Shown piece by piece: positions 36,596-44,071 of a stretch of DNA of 64,000 nucleotides (position 1 is the stretch's first letter; every line of letters starts with the position of its first letter). A program made the position numbers and the translations under genes. This stretch comes from Fen-1273 sp963748405 (GTDB lineage: Bacteria; Bacteroidota; Ignavibacteria; UBA10030; UBA6906): the NCBI GenBank assembly GCA_963748405.1, contig CAVVIT010000011.1, positions 62,001 to 126,000 on the forward strand, read 5' to 3'. The notes under the pieces are model-generated. The model was not told where the DNA came from. It made no database searches and worked only from the letters and a program-made list of their open reading frames with translations.

Positions 36596-36745
36596 ATGAA
36601 AATCCAGTATCGGTTCGCGAAACTCTCGAGAGACGAGCGGGAGCTGCTGGAGATGGTGCTGCTTGAGGAGATGGATATGCAGCGCTGGTTCACCGTTGCC
36701 TACAGCACGGCGATCGGACGTGAGCTGTTTCTCTCTCTGAATTGA
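36596..36745 (+). CDS. Microprotein of 49 residues, unknown
   Basis: The ATG at 36596 has GAGAGGAGGCACCC ahead of it, a strong ribosome-binding site. The product is amphipathic and acidic in the middle (SRDERELLEMVLLEEMDMQRW). The frame is open 20 codons upstream but without a site. A TATATAC box lies 45 bases upstream. A second microprotein frame follows 16 bases after its stop, and tandem hairpins end the unit. Confidence 0.5.
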   Translation: MKIQYRFAKLSRDERELLEMVLLEEMDMQRWFTVAYSTAIGRELFLSLN

Positions 36746-36761
36746 CGGGACGACGGATTCT

Positions 36762-36908
36762 ATGAAAGCGCTGACAATCACGGCATTGATGGCAACCCTG
36801 GTGGCGATACCGCTGCTCGTCCACAGGCACAGGATGCAGGCGGTGCGCGCCGAAGCAGGCGACAGGGATGATCCGCGACGGTACGACGTGTTTGATTTTG
36901 TGAACTGA
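36762..36908 (+). CDS. Microprotein of 48 residues, membrane-anchored
   Basis: A short frame with one N-terminal hydrophobic segment (ALTITALMATLVAIPLLVH) and a charged tail ending YDVFDFVN. Its ATG has GACGGATT upstream, a weak site. It lies between the first microprotein and two terminator-like hairpins, which supports a real transcript. Family unknown. Confidence 0.4.
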   Translation: MKALTITALMATLVAIPLLVHRHRMQAVRAEAGDRDDPRRYDVFDFVN

Positions 36909-36924
36909 GAGTTCGGGATTCCTC

Positions 36925-36956
36925 AAAGGGGTCCATTGGTGGGAATGGACTCCTTT
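36925..36956 (+). terminator. Hairpin 1 after the microprotein genes
   Basis: A 13-bp stem (36925-36937 with 36944-36956, one G-U pair), ending in TTT and followed by GTTC. Confidence 0.55.
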
Positions 36957-36964
36957 GTTCGGGT

Positions 36965-37006
36965 GACGGGGGATACGCTGGTGGGTCGTATCCCCCGTCC
37001 CATTTT
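36965..37006 (+). terminator. Hairpin 2 after the microprotein genes
   Basis: A perfect 13-bp stem (36965-36977 with 36987-36999), then CCATTTTTG. With hairpin 1 it makes a tandem terminator. The 375 bases from 36909 to 37283 hold these hairpins, the cspA promoter and its leader, and no gene. Confidence 0.6.
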
Positions 37007-37031
37007 TGCCCGTTTTGCCCGAAAAAAGACC

Positions 37032-37060
37032 TTGCTATTGTACCGCGGGTGTTTTATCTT
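37032..37060 (+). promoter_or_regulatory. Promoter of cspA-like gene with a long leader
   Basis: TTGCTA at 37032-37037 and TATCTT at 37055-37060, 17-base spacer. The leader of about 217 bases to the ATG at 37284 is in the range of temperature-regulated cold-shock messages. It contains a C8G6 stem at 37211-37226. Confidence 0.5.
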
Positions 37061-37283
37061 GCTTTGCAAACTCCAGTACACCGTTTTTGCACTTTTAATG
37101 GTTCCGTTGGTTCGGAGGGACTCCTCTGAAACGGACAGCAAGCGCTCGTAACAGCGGTGATAGTTGAGGGACAACACCCGCTACCCGACCTGTTGGCTAT
37201 TAAGAGGCAATAAATCAGGTGCCCCCCCCGGGGGGCGGCTTTGCCGTACGTTTCCAGTAACGTCTCTACGAAAGGAGATTCCC

Positions 37284-37484
37284 ATGGAAAAGGGAGTCGT
37301 GAAATGGTTCAACGGAGCCAAAGGATTTGGATTCATACAGCGCGAGTCGGGCGAGGACGTGTTTGTCCACTATAAGGCGATCGTCGGCGAAGGCTACAAG
37401 ACGCTGAACGAAGGTGACAAAGTCCAGTTCGATGTTGAGAAGGGGCCCAAGGGTTTGCAGGCGTCGAACGTCACCAAGATCTGA
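37284..37484 (+). CDS. Cold-shock protein, CspA family
   Basis: Single cold-shock domain of 66 residues that binds single-stranded RNA/DNA. RNP1 is KGFGFIQ and RNP2 is DVFVHY. It begins MEKGVVKWFNGAKGFGFI and has AAAGGAG upstream of the ATG. A strong intrinsic terminator follows. Its leader is long, suggesting post-transcriptional control; the second csp gene 86 bases downstream has a short leader. Confidence 0.95.
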   Translation: MEKGVVKWFNGAKGFGFIQRESGEDVFVHYKAIVGEGYKTLNEGDKVQFDVEKGPKGLQASNVTKI

Positions 37485-37508
37485 CGTGGGCGCGGCACCA
37501 CGGTACCG

Positions 37509-37540
37509 GCCCCGGCGCAATTGCCGGGGCTTTCTTTTTT
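37509..37540 (+). terminator. Intrinsic terminator of the first csp gene
   Basis: An 8-bp GC stem (37509-37516 with 37523-37530), six-base loop, followed by TTTCTTTTTT. A textbook rho-independent terminator. Confidence 0.85.
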
Positions 37541-37569
37541 CCATTTGATGTTATCAGAAGGAACAGTGC

Positions 37570-37770
37570 ATGACTGGTACGGTGAAGTTCTTTAACGGGG
37601 CAAAAGGGTACGGGTTTATCACCGCCGAAGGGGGAGAGGAAATTTTCTTTCACCAGAGCAACGTGAAGCAGACAGGCTTCCGCGATACCCTGAAACAGGG
37701 GGACCTGGTCTCCTTCGAAATCAAGACCGAGCAGAAAGGAAAAAGGGCGATCAACGTCGTCCGGCAGTAG
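37570..37770 (+). CDS. Second cold-shock protein, CspA family
   Basis: Cold-shock domain protein of 66 residues, similar in plan to its neighbour but diverged (RNP1 GYGFIT; RNP2 EIFFHQ). The ATG has AGAAGGAACAGTGC upstream. It lies beyond the terminator of the first copy, so it depends on read-through or a promoter I cannot place. The nitrilase-family gene starts 8 bases after it. Confidence 0.93.
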   Translation: MTGTVKFFNGAKGYGFITAEGGEEIFFHQSNVKQTGFRDTLKQGDLVSFEIKTEQKGKRAINVVRQ

Positions 37771-37778
37771 AGGCGTCC

Positions 37779-38567
37779 ATGGGCATACTCCGCGTCGGTC
37801 TGTGCACCGGGCCGGGAGCCGTCGCGATGACGCAGCGGCTCGAAGGGGCCGACATCCTCGTGTTTCCGGAGATGGTCGACAGCGGGTATGCCGCGCTGAA
37901 GGCCGGAGCGGCGCCGCACACCGGCGGAGACGAGTTCCTCGCGGGGCTCGCATCGGCGTCGAAGACGCTTGCGCCGTACTGCATCGCCGGCAGCGTGTAC
38001 CTTCGCCGGCCTCCTCCCCTGACGAGCAATACGAGCCTCGTATTCCGCCGCGGCCGGCTCATCCACAGGTATGACAAGATCCATCTCTTCCGCCCGGCCG
38101 GCGACCACCGCTATTTCAGGCCGGGGACACGGATCGGGACATTCCGCGTCACGCTTCCCGGATCCCGGATCGGCTGCGGCGTGGTCATCTGTTACGACCT
38201 CCGGTTCCCTGAACTGGTCCGGGCCATGGCCCGGACCGGCCTTGACGTGCTATTCGTTCCCGCGCGGTGGCCGGCCGTGCGTGACGACGCGTGGCGGACT
38301 CTCCTGAAGGCCCGTGCGATCGAGAACCAGATCTTCGTCGTGGGTTGCAACGCGTTCGGGGAAGAAGGGGGCTGGTCGTACGTGTTTGATCCGCTGGGCG
38401 AGACCGTGTTCGACAGCCATGCGGAACCCGGGGAGCAGGCGCACCTGATTCCGCTCGATCTCGGCAGGATCGCGGAAGCGCACCGGCTCCACGACAACCT
38501 CAACGAAGCGGTCGTGCTCCGATCTCTTCCGGTGCTGCGGCGTGTGACGGCACGGCGGGGAAGATGA
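37779..38567 (+). CDS. Carbon-nitrogen hydrolase (nitrilase superfamily)
   Basis: Omega-amidase or deaminated-metabolite repair type hydrolase, 262 residues. The catalytic triad is visible: Glu in VFPEMVD, Lys in YDKIHLF and Cys in VICYDLRFPE. The YDKIHLF/CYDLRFPE combination is closest to Nit2/YafV omega-amidases that hydrolyse 2-oxoglutaramate. It is probably cotranscribed with the upstream csp gene. Confidence 0.9.
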   Translation: MGILRVGLCTGPGAVAMTQRLEGADILVFPEMVDSGYAALKAGAAPHTGGDEFLAGLASASKTLAPYCIAGSVYLRRPPPLTSNTSLVFRRGRLIHRYDKIHLFRPAGDHRYFRPGTRIGTFRVTLPGSRIGCGVVICYDLRFPELVRAMARTGLDVLFVPARWPAVRDDAWRTLLKARAIENQIFVVGCNAFGEEGGWSYVFDPLGETVFDSHAEPGEQAHLIPLDLGRIAEAHRLHDNLNEAVVLRSLPVLRRVTARRGR

Positions 38568-38570
38568 GCG

Positions 38571-38972
38571 TTACGTACGTTTCTTCCTGTATTCCCTGCT
38601 TGCGACGGTGTGCACTCCTCCGCGGATCCTGTAGTCGGCGGTCACTTTCATCCATTTCGGTTTTGCCGCGCGGACAAGATCCTCGAGGATCCTGTTGACG
38701 GCGTGTTCCTGGTAGATGCCGACGTTCCGGTAGGAAAGCAGGTAGTACTTGAACGACCGGAGTTCGAGAAGCACGCGCCCGGGGACGTAGTCGACCCGGA
38801 TGGTGCCAAAATCGGGGAGCCCGGACCACGGACACACGGCGGTGAATTCGTCCGTTGCGATGTTGACGGTGATGTCCTTCCCCGCGTATTCATAGGGAAA
38901 TGTCTCGAGGGCGGCCACGTCGATGGCGGAGAGTTTCTCCACATCGTAGCGACGGTCAAGGGGTTGTGTCAT
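38571..38972 (-). CDS. queF: NADPH-dependent preQ0 reductase
   Basis: QueF reduces the nitrile of 7-cyano-7-deazaguanine to preQ1 for queuosine tRNA modification. The thioimide cysteine is in TAVCPWSGLPDFG with the partner Asp in PDFG; the family NADPH motif reads ELRSFKYY (usual ELKSLKLY), and QEHAVNRI provides the substrate-binding Glu and His. I chose the ATG at 38972 (MTQPLDRRYD), giving 133 residues; an in-frame ATG at 39014 would start only a few bases after the predicted promoter. Single-domain, type I QueF. Confidence 0.9.
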   Translation of the reverse strand: MTQPLDRRYDVEKLSAIDVAALETFPYEYAGKDITVNIATDEFTAVCPWSGLPDFGTIRVDYVPGRVLLELRSFKYYLLSYRNVGIYQEHAVNRILEDLVRAAKPKWMKVTADYRIRGGVHTVASREYRKKRT

Positions 38973-39027
38973 TGCCGGGCGGTCCGAACGTTGTGCGTCC
39001 CTGAAGAATCTCATGATCAACGCGGGT

Positions 39028-39056
39028 AATATATGAGATCTCCTCTGCAAAAGAAA
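39028..39056 (-). promoter_or_regulatory. Possible queF promoter
   Basis: On the minus strand TATATT (39033-39028) has TTTCTT (39056-39051) 17 bases ahead. The -35 is weak. The -10 overlaps the ATG of the divergent thioredoxin-like gene. Confidence 0.3.
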
Positions 39057-39554
39057 ACCGCCGCGGGCGTGTTCCTCTGCACGGCCGCGGCTTTCCTCAT
39101 GGGGTGTGCCGGATCGGCCCCCTCCGCGGGGGCACCCGCGGACAGGGGATGGGTGGGGCGTGAAATCCTCGACACGGCGCCGTACGCGGCGTTCCGTGCC
39201 GGGTACGACTCCGCGAAGATCGCTCCCGAATTCCCCCCGATGATCCGCCAGGTGCGCGCAGGGACCGATGTGATCGTGTTCTTCGGCGGATGGTGTCCGG
39301 ACAGCAGGCGGGAAGTTCCCCGGTTCCTGAAGCTCGCCGACGAGTCGGGCTTCCCGGAGTCCGGCATACGGCTCTATGCACTGGACAGGACGAAGAAGAG
39401 CGACGACGGCATGACGGAGAAATTCGCCATACAGCGGGTGCCGACGTTCATCTTCCTGAGGGGCGGGAAAGAGGTGGGGAGGATCACGGAAGCGCCGGCC
39501 ACGACGCTCGAAGGGGACGTCCTGACCATTCTCGCCAGGAGCCTCCCCCGGTAG
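39033..39554 (+). CDS. Thioredoxin-like lipoprotein with CPDS motif
   Basis: Protein of 173 residues with a lipoprotein signal (lipobox FLMGCAG) and a thioredoxin fold from about residue 60. The active site reads GGWCPDSRREVP: the second cysteine of CxxC is serine, so it can form mixed disulfides but not the usual internal disulfide. The cis-proline is in QRVPTFIFL. It may act as a monothiol reductase or a binding protein in the envelope. No clear ribosome-binding site. Confidence 0.85.
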   Translation: MRSPLQKKTAAGVFLCTAAAFLMGCAGSAPSAGAPADRGWVGREILDTAPYAAFRAGYDSAKIAPEFPPMIRQVRAGTDVIVFFGGWCPDSRREVPRFLKLADESGFPESGIRLYALDRTKKSDDGMTEKFAIQRVPTFIFLRGGKEVGRITEAPATTLEGDVLTILARSLPR

Positions 39555-39557
39555 GCG

Positions 39558-40547
39558 TCACGCGTGCTGGTAGGCCATCGCCTTCAGGAGCGTGATCCGT
39601 TTCCGTATCGGCGGGTGGGTCGAGAGCAGATCGGCGAAGAATCCCTCCCTGTCGTCAAGGCTGCTTCCCAGGGGATTGGCGATGCAGAGATGGGCCGTCC
39701 CCTTCTTGATCGACCTCGTGGGTTCGACCGCCGCGTCGATCTTCTGGAGCGCGGATGCCAGCGCGGCGGGGTTCCGTGTCAGCTGGGCCCCCGAGGCATC
39801 GGCGAGATATTCGCGCTGGCGCGACACCGCCATGGCGAGAAGCTGGGAAATGAACGGCGCGAGAATCATGCCGATCACCCAGAAGACGAGAAGCACAACG
39901 CCCCCTCCGCCTCCGCTCCGGTCGGATGAGCTCTTCCTTCCCCCCGTCCCGATCCTCCCGATCTGCATCGACCGGGAGCCGAACTCCACGAGAAGCATCA
40001 CCGCGCCGATAAGCGCCGCGATGACCGTCATCAGACGGATGTCCAGGTTCCGCACGTGTCCCATTTCATGGGCGACCACACCCTGCAGTTCTTCCCTGTC
40101 GAGTGAATCGAGAAGTCCCTGCGTCACCGCGATGCATGCGTGCTCGGGATCTTTCCCCGTGGCGAAGGCGTTCGGATCGGGATCGGGTATCACGTAAACT
40201 GCGGGCTTCGGGAGTCCGGCCGCGATCGCCATCTCCTCGACAACGTTGTGAAGCTGCGTATAGCGCGGGTCGTTCTCCGGGGCGGGCACGGCCCCCGAGG
40301 AGCTCAGGACGGAACGCGCGCCCCCTTCCAGTCCGCTGTAGGCGCTGAACCCTCCCAGGATGAGGGCGGCGAACGTCGCGATCGGGAAGCCGAACAGATT
40401 GCGTCCGCCCGGGGAGAAGCCGAGGAAGAAGACGTCAAAACCGAACCCCAGGAAGCCGACGAAAAGGACGAAGAGCGCCATCACGAGGACGGTATTCCGT
40501 CTGTTCGCCGCCTGCTGTTCGAATAAGTTGGCGGGTGTGTTCGGCAC
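39558..40547 (-). CDS. M48 zinc metalloprotease, HtpX-like
   Basis: Membrane-bound M48 protease of 329 residues. The zinc motif is VVAHEMGHVRN (HExxH). Two membrane segments lie near the N-terminus (about 20-65) and two more after the active site (about 180-240). HtpX-type enzymes degrade damaged membrane proteins. It follows the lemA-like gene by 12 bases; LemA and M48 proteases are a recurrent pair. Confidence 0.92.
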   Translation of the reverse strand: MPNTPANLFEQQAANRRNTVLVMALFVLFVGFLGFGFDVFFLGFSPGGRNLFGFPIATFAALILGGFSAYSGLEGGARSVLSSSGAVPAPENDPRYTQLHNVVEEMAIAAGLPKPAVYVIPDPDPNAFATGKDPEHACIAVTQGLLDSLDREELQGVVAHEMGHVRNLDIRLMTVIAALIGAVMLLVEFGSRSMQIGRIGTGGRKSSSDRSGGGGGVVLLVFWVIGMILAPFISQLLAMAVSRQREYLADASGAQLTRNPAALASALQKIDAAVEPTRSIKKGTAHLCIANPLGSSLDDREGFFADLLSTHPPIRKRITLLKAMAYQHA

Positions 40548-40559
40548 GGGAGGGCCGGT

Positions 40560-41126
40560 CTATTTCCTGAGAGAGAGATCGACCTGCGGAACGTCCCTCT
40601 CCCCCGCGTCCTTGATCTCGAACAGCTCGGCCTGCTTGAACGCAAAGATCCCCGCGACGATGTTCCCCGGGAACACCTGCTGGGCGATGTTGAATTTCGT
40701 CGCGATGTCGTTGTAGAACTGCCGCGCAAATCCGATCTTGTTCTCGGTGCTCGACAGCTCTTCCTGGAGCTGTTTCACGTTTTCGTTCGATTTGAGGTTC
40801 GGGTAGTTCTCCGCGAGCGCGAAGAGCCGTCCGAGCGCCCCCGAAAGCGCCCCTTCTTTGACTGCGGAATCCGCGACGCCGGTTGCGCTCACCGCGGCTC
40901 CGCGCGCGGCGATCACCTTCTGCAGCGTATCCTGTTCGAACTCCATGGAGCCTTTGATCGTGTTGACAAGGTTCGGAATCAGGTCGTGGCGCCGCTTGAG
41001 CTGGACGTCGATCTGCTTCCATCCGTTGGCTACTTCGTTGCGCAACCGCACAAGCCCGTTGTACTTCATGATCGCCCAGGCGACGACGACGACGACGATG
41101 ATGAAAAGGATGAGGAGTGGTCCCAT
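40560..41126 (-). CDS. lemA: LemA family protein
   Basis: Protein of 188 residues with an N-terminal membrane segment (LLILFIIVVVVVAWAIM) and a LemA four-helix domain, including NGWKQIDVQLKRRHDLIPNLVNTI, which defines the family. The bulk is outside the cytosol. It leads the two-gene unit with the M48 protease. Function is unknown beyond the association. Confidence 0.92.
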   Translation of the reverse strand: MGPLLILFIIVVVVVAWAIMKYNGLVRLRNEVANGWKQIDVQLKRRHDLIPNLVNTIKGSMEFEQDTLQKVIAARGAAVSATGVADSAVKEGALSGALGRLFALAENYPNLKSNENVKQLQEELSSTENKIGFARQFYNDIATKFNIAQQVFPGNIVAGIFAFKQAELFEIKDAGERDVPQVDLSLRK

Positions 41127-41161
41127 GGATTCTCCGCGAGTAATGTGAGAACGACACTGTC

Positions 41162-41190
41162 AACGTAGAAAGAAGTGTGATTGAAGTCAA
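41162..41190 (-). promoter_or_regulatory. Promoter of lemA-M48 unit
   Basis: On the minus strand TTGACT (41190-41185) and TACGTT (41167-41162), 17-base spacer. It is back to back with the promoter at 41201-41229, the -35 boxes 10 bases apart. Confidence 0.5.
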
Positions 41191-41200
41191 GCCGGGTTTG

Positions 41201-41229
41201 TTGACATTCGGAGCCGATTTGGATATATT
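41201..41229 (+). promoter_or_regulatory. Promoter of the TolB-like/TPR protein gene
   Basis: TTGACA at 41201-41206 and TATATT at 41224-41229, 17-base spacer, a near-ideal sigma-70 promoter about 60 bases before the start codon. Confidence 0.65.
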
Positions 41230-41290
41230 GCCGAGCATTCCACGGGAACTATGCGCCGTTTTCTTCCGGCTGATCCACTACGCGTGAGAT

Positions 41291-43864
41291 ATGCCGTTGG
41301 ACGATCAACATAATCCCGGCGACTCAGCCCGCAAGCAACTGCTTGAAGAGATACGCCGGCGGGCTGAAGAAGCGGAAATGAAGCGCCTTGAAGACGAAGA
41401 TCGCAGCCGCACGGGCCGCACCGACGCCGACCGGCTGAAGAGCAAGTCTCCCGCCCCGTTTCCCGTTCCTGCCGTCGAATCGCAGGCGGCAGGGAACAAA
41501 GCCGCCACCGAGCAGAAGATTCTCGTCATCCGCGAGCGCCTCCAGAGCGCACTCGAACGGGGAAAGACCGAGAAAGCCGCCGAGCTGTTCGCCGAGCTGA
41601 GCAAGATCATCCCCGACGATCCGGCGCTTGCTGAATTCAAATCCCGTCTCCAGTCCCTGCAGGAGGAGAAGGCGAGGGTGCGCGAACAGGCGAGGTCGAT
41701 GCCGCCTCCCCCCGCCCCGCCACGCCCTCCGGTTGCGCCCCCGCCGGCCGCGTCTCCGCCTGCAACTCCTTCTCCCGTTCCGCGTCCTCCGACGCAATCG
41801 ACCGCGGCCCCGAAGCCCCGGCCGGCTCCCGATGACAGGGCCGAGCGGGAAAAACGGAAGCGGAAGATCGCGGACATGCTGGAAGCCGCGAACAACTACT
41901 ACCAGCAGGAGAAGTATGACAAAGCCCTCGCGTACATCGGCGAGGTGCTGAATCTGGATTCCGCCCACGAGGAAGCCACGGAGCTCCGGGCGCAGATCAT
42001 GAAGGCGCGCGAGCTGGAAGAGAAGATCCGCCTGGAAGAAGAGGAACGGCGTGCAAAAGAACATGCGACGGGAGAGCCCGCGGGGAAGCCGCGGGAGGAA
42101 GCCCCCCCCGCCGGGAGCCGGCCCACCGATTTCTGGGGATCCTCGCTGAGCCAGAAGCTCGAGTCGGACTACGACCTGGTTCCGGAAGAGAAGGGCCCCG
42201 TCGGGCCCCCTCCGCTCCCTCTCGGAGAGCGGATCGTCAACCGCCTCTCGCAGATTCACATACCGTTGAAACCCGTCCTGACGATCGCCGCCGTGCTTGT
42301 CCTGGCCTCTGCCGTGTGGCTTGTCGTGGATTACATACGCAACAGCGTCTCCCCCGCCCGGTATTCCGTTCTCGTCCTCCCGCCGGCCACGGGGGGTGAC
42401 ACGTCGATCGTCTACGCGGCGAACGGCTTCGCGGGGGATCTCATGGCGGAACTGGCCCGGACGGCCGACATACGCGTGATCAATCCTGCGACATCCGACG
42501 CCTTCGGCGCGTCGCCGGCCCCCCCCGTTCAGATCGGGCGCGCCCTTGGGGCAAACTACGTTCTCTCCTGGTCGATAGCGCGTGCGCAGGAGAGCTACAC
42601 GCTGCGTCTCAATTTCACGGACACCATGTCGGGGAAGAGCCTCTGGTCGACGCAGTTCCACGTGTCCGCGCGTGAGCTTCCGGCCCTGCGCCCCGAGATC
42701 GTCCGCGGCCTCGCCCTCGGGATGGGCGTCAAGCCCGTGACGGTGGACGGCGGGCCCCTGTTCGGCATTGCGACGAACAACGAGGCGGCGTATGACCTGT
42801 ACCTCAGGGGTCGTTCGCTTCTCCGCTACGGCGACAGTTTTGCCCCCGAGGAAGCCCTCGCGCTGTTTGACGGGGCGCTCCACCTCGACCCGGACTTTGC
42901 GGAAGCCCATTCGGCAGCGGCCTGGGCGCACATGCTCGCCTACGAGACCTCCGTCGAGATGCAGCAATCGCATATTGCCCAGGCCATCAGCGAGGTCCAG
43001 AAGGCCCTGAGCGCCGGGCTGAGAAATTCGGAGGTCTTCAGGGCCTGGGGGCTGGCGGAAGAATGCCGGGGAGCGTTCGACAATGCAATTACACGGTTCG
43101 AGCAGGCCGTCGCGGTTGCCCCGAGCGATGCGGAATCCCAGCGCCGGCTGGCCGTCGCCTATGCCGCAAAGGGGCGGATTGACGAATCCGTCAAGGCCGC
43201 CCAGCGGAGCGTTTCGGATGATCCGGGAAACATCGCCGCGCACACGCTGCTGGGTCAGGTGGAGCAGTTCAAAGCGATCCACGAACTGGACAACCGTGAC
43301 GACTACCGTGCGGCGCTGAAGGCGTACGAGCAGGGGCTCCGGCTCGCGCGCGACAAGAGCGACTACGGGAGCGGACTCTATATTGAAGTGCTCCTCCATC
43401 TCGAGCAGATCGACAGGGTGATGGATCTCCTGCTGGACCGGACGGCGCGCATGCGCGACAGCTACGTCGATTTCTACAAGCTCGGCCGGGTGCAGCAATC
43501 CGCCGGAAGGCCCATTGCCGAGTGGCAGGCCTCGTTTGTCAGGGCACGCGATATTCTCACCTCTCACCTCGCCGCACAGCCCGACGACGCCCTGGCGCAG
43601 GCGTATCTGGCCCTCGTCTACACGCGTCTCGGGTCGTTCAGGGACGCCGTGGCCGCCATCGGACGCGCGCAGATCTCCGCTCCGGGGGACGACGACGTCC
43701 TGTATCTCACGGCGCGTATGTATGTACTTCAGAAAGACAAGAAGCAGGCACTGGAGAATCTCCGGAAGGCGCTGGCTCGGAGGTTCAGCCTTGGAGCGGT
43801 TCTGGACACGGACTTCTTCAACCTCCACGCCGACCCGGAATTCCTCGCGACGCTGAAACGGTAA
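41291..43864 (+). CDS. Membrane protein with TolB-like domain and TPR repeats
   Basis: Large protein of 857 residues. Residues 1-320 are cytosolic: a charged helical start, a P/A-rich linker (about 135-175) and a TPR-like unit (YYQQEKYDKALAYIGEVLNLDS, near 200). One membrane segment lies at about 328-349. The extracytoplasmic part begins with a TolB N-terminal-like domain (about 355-490: NGFAGDLMAELARTADIRVINPATS, RALGANYVLSWSI), as found beside adenylate-cyclase or kinase domains elsewhere, then six or more TPR repeats to the end. No catalytic domain is visible. It probably scaffolds a complex across the inner membrane; role unknown. Confidence 0.82.
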   Translation: MPLDDQHNPGDSARKQLLEEIRRRAEEAEMKRLEDEDRSRTGRTDADRLKSKSPAPFPVPAVESQAAGNKAATEQKILVIRERLQSALERGKTEKAAELFAELSKIIPDDPALAEFKSRLQSLQEEKARVREQARSMPPPPAPPRPPVAPPPAASPPATPSPVPRPPTQSTAAPKPRPAPDDRAEREKRKRKIADMLEAANNYYQQEKYDKALAYIGEVLNLDSAHEEATELRAQIMKARELEEKIRLEEEERRAKEHATGEPAGKPREEAPPAGSRPTDFWGSSLSQKLESDYDLVPEEKGPVGPPPLPLGERIVNRLSQIHIPLKPVLTIAAVLVLASAVWLVVDYIRNSVSPARYSVLVLPPATGGDTSIVYAANGFAGDLMAELARTADIRVINPATSDAFGASPAPPVQIGRALGANYVLSWSIARAQESYTLRLNFTDTMSGKSLWSTQFHVSARELPALRPEIVRGLALGMGVKPVTVDGGPLFGIATNNEAAYDLYLRGRSLLRYGDSFAPEEALALFDGALHLDPDFAEAHSAAAWAHMLAYETSVEMQQSHIAQAISEVQKALSAGLRNSEVFRAWGLAEECRGAFDNAITRFEQAVAVAPSDAESQRRLAVAYAAKGRIDESVKAAQRSVSDDPGNIAAHTLLGQVEQFKAIHELDNRDDYRAALKAYEQGLRLARDKSDYGSGLYIEVLLHLEQIDRVMDLLLDRTARMRDSYVDFYKLGRVQQSAGRPIAEWQASFVRARDILTSHLAAQPDDALAQAYLALVYTRLGSFRDAVAAIGRAQISAPGDDDVLYLTARMYVLQKDKKQALENLRKALARRFSLGAVLDTDFFNLHADPEFLATLKR

Positions 43865-44003
43865 AATATCCGCACGAACTCACCTTTGCCGTGCGCCCGC
43901 CCGGCTGTCGAATCGTCAGGCAGGCGCGTTCATTTCGTCTCCTTCCCCCTTTTTTCATGACAATCTGTGAATGTGACGCTCGTCAGCAGGGGCGTTCCCC
44001 GCG

Positions 44004-44032
44004 TTGACAATCAGAGGGTCAATGGATATATT
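44004..44032 (+). promoter_or_regulatory. Promoter of the coiled-coil protein gene
   Basis: TTGACA at 44004-44009 and TATATT at 44027-44032, 17-base spacer, preceded by GGA as in the promoter at 41201-41229. Confidence 0.65.
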
Positions 44033-44071
44033 AGCTACGCTGGAGCATTAGGCGTGTGACAGTTCTTACAC

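Noticed and set aside
41324..43828. An 800-residue open frame antisense to the TolB-like/TPR gene
   Set aside because: The plus-strand protein has a promoter, TPR repeats and a membrane segment. The antisense frame has no domain and no start signal.
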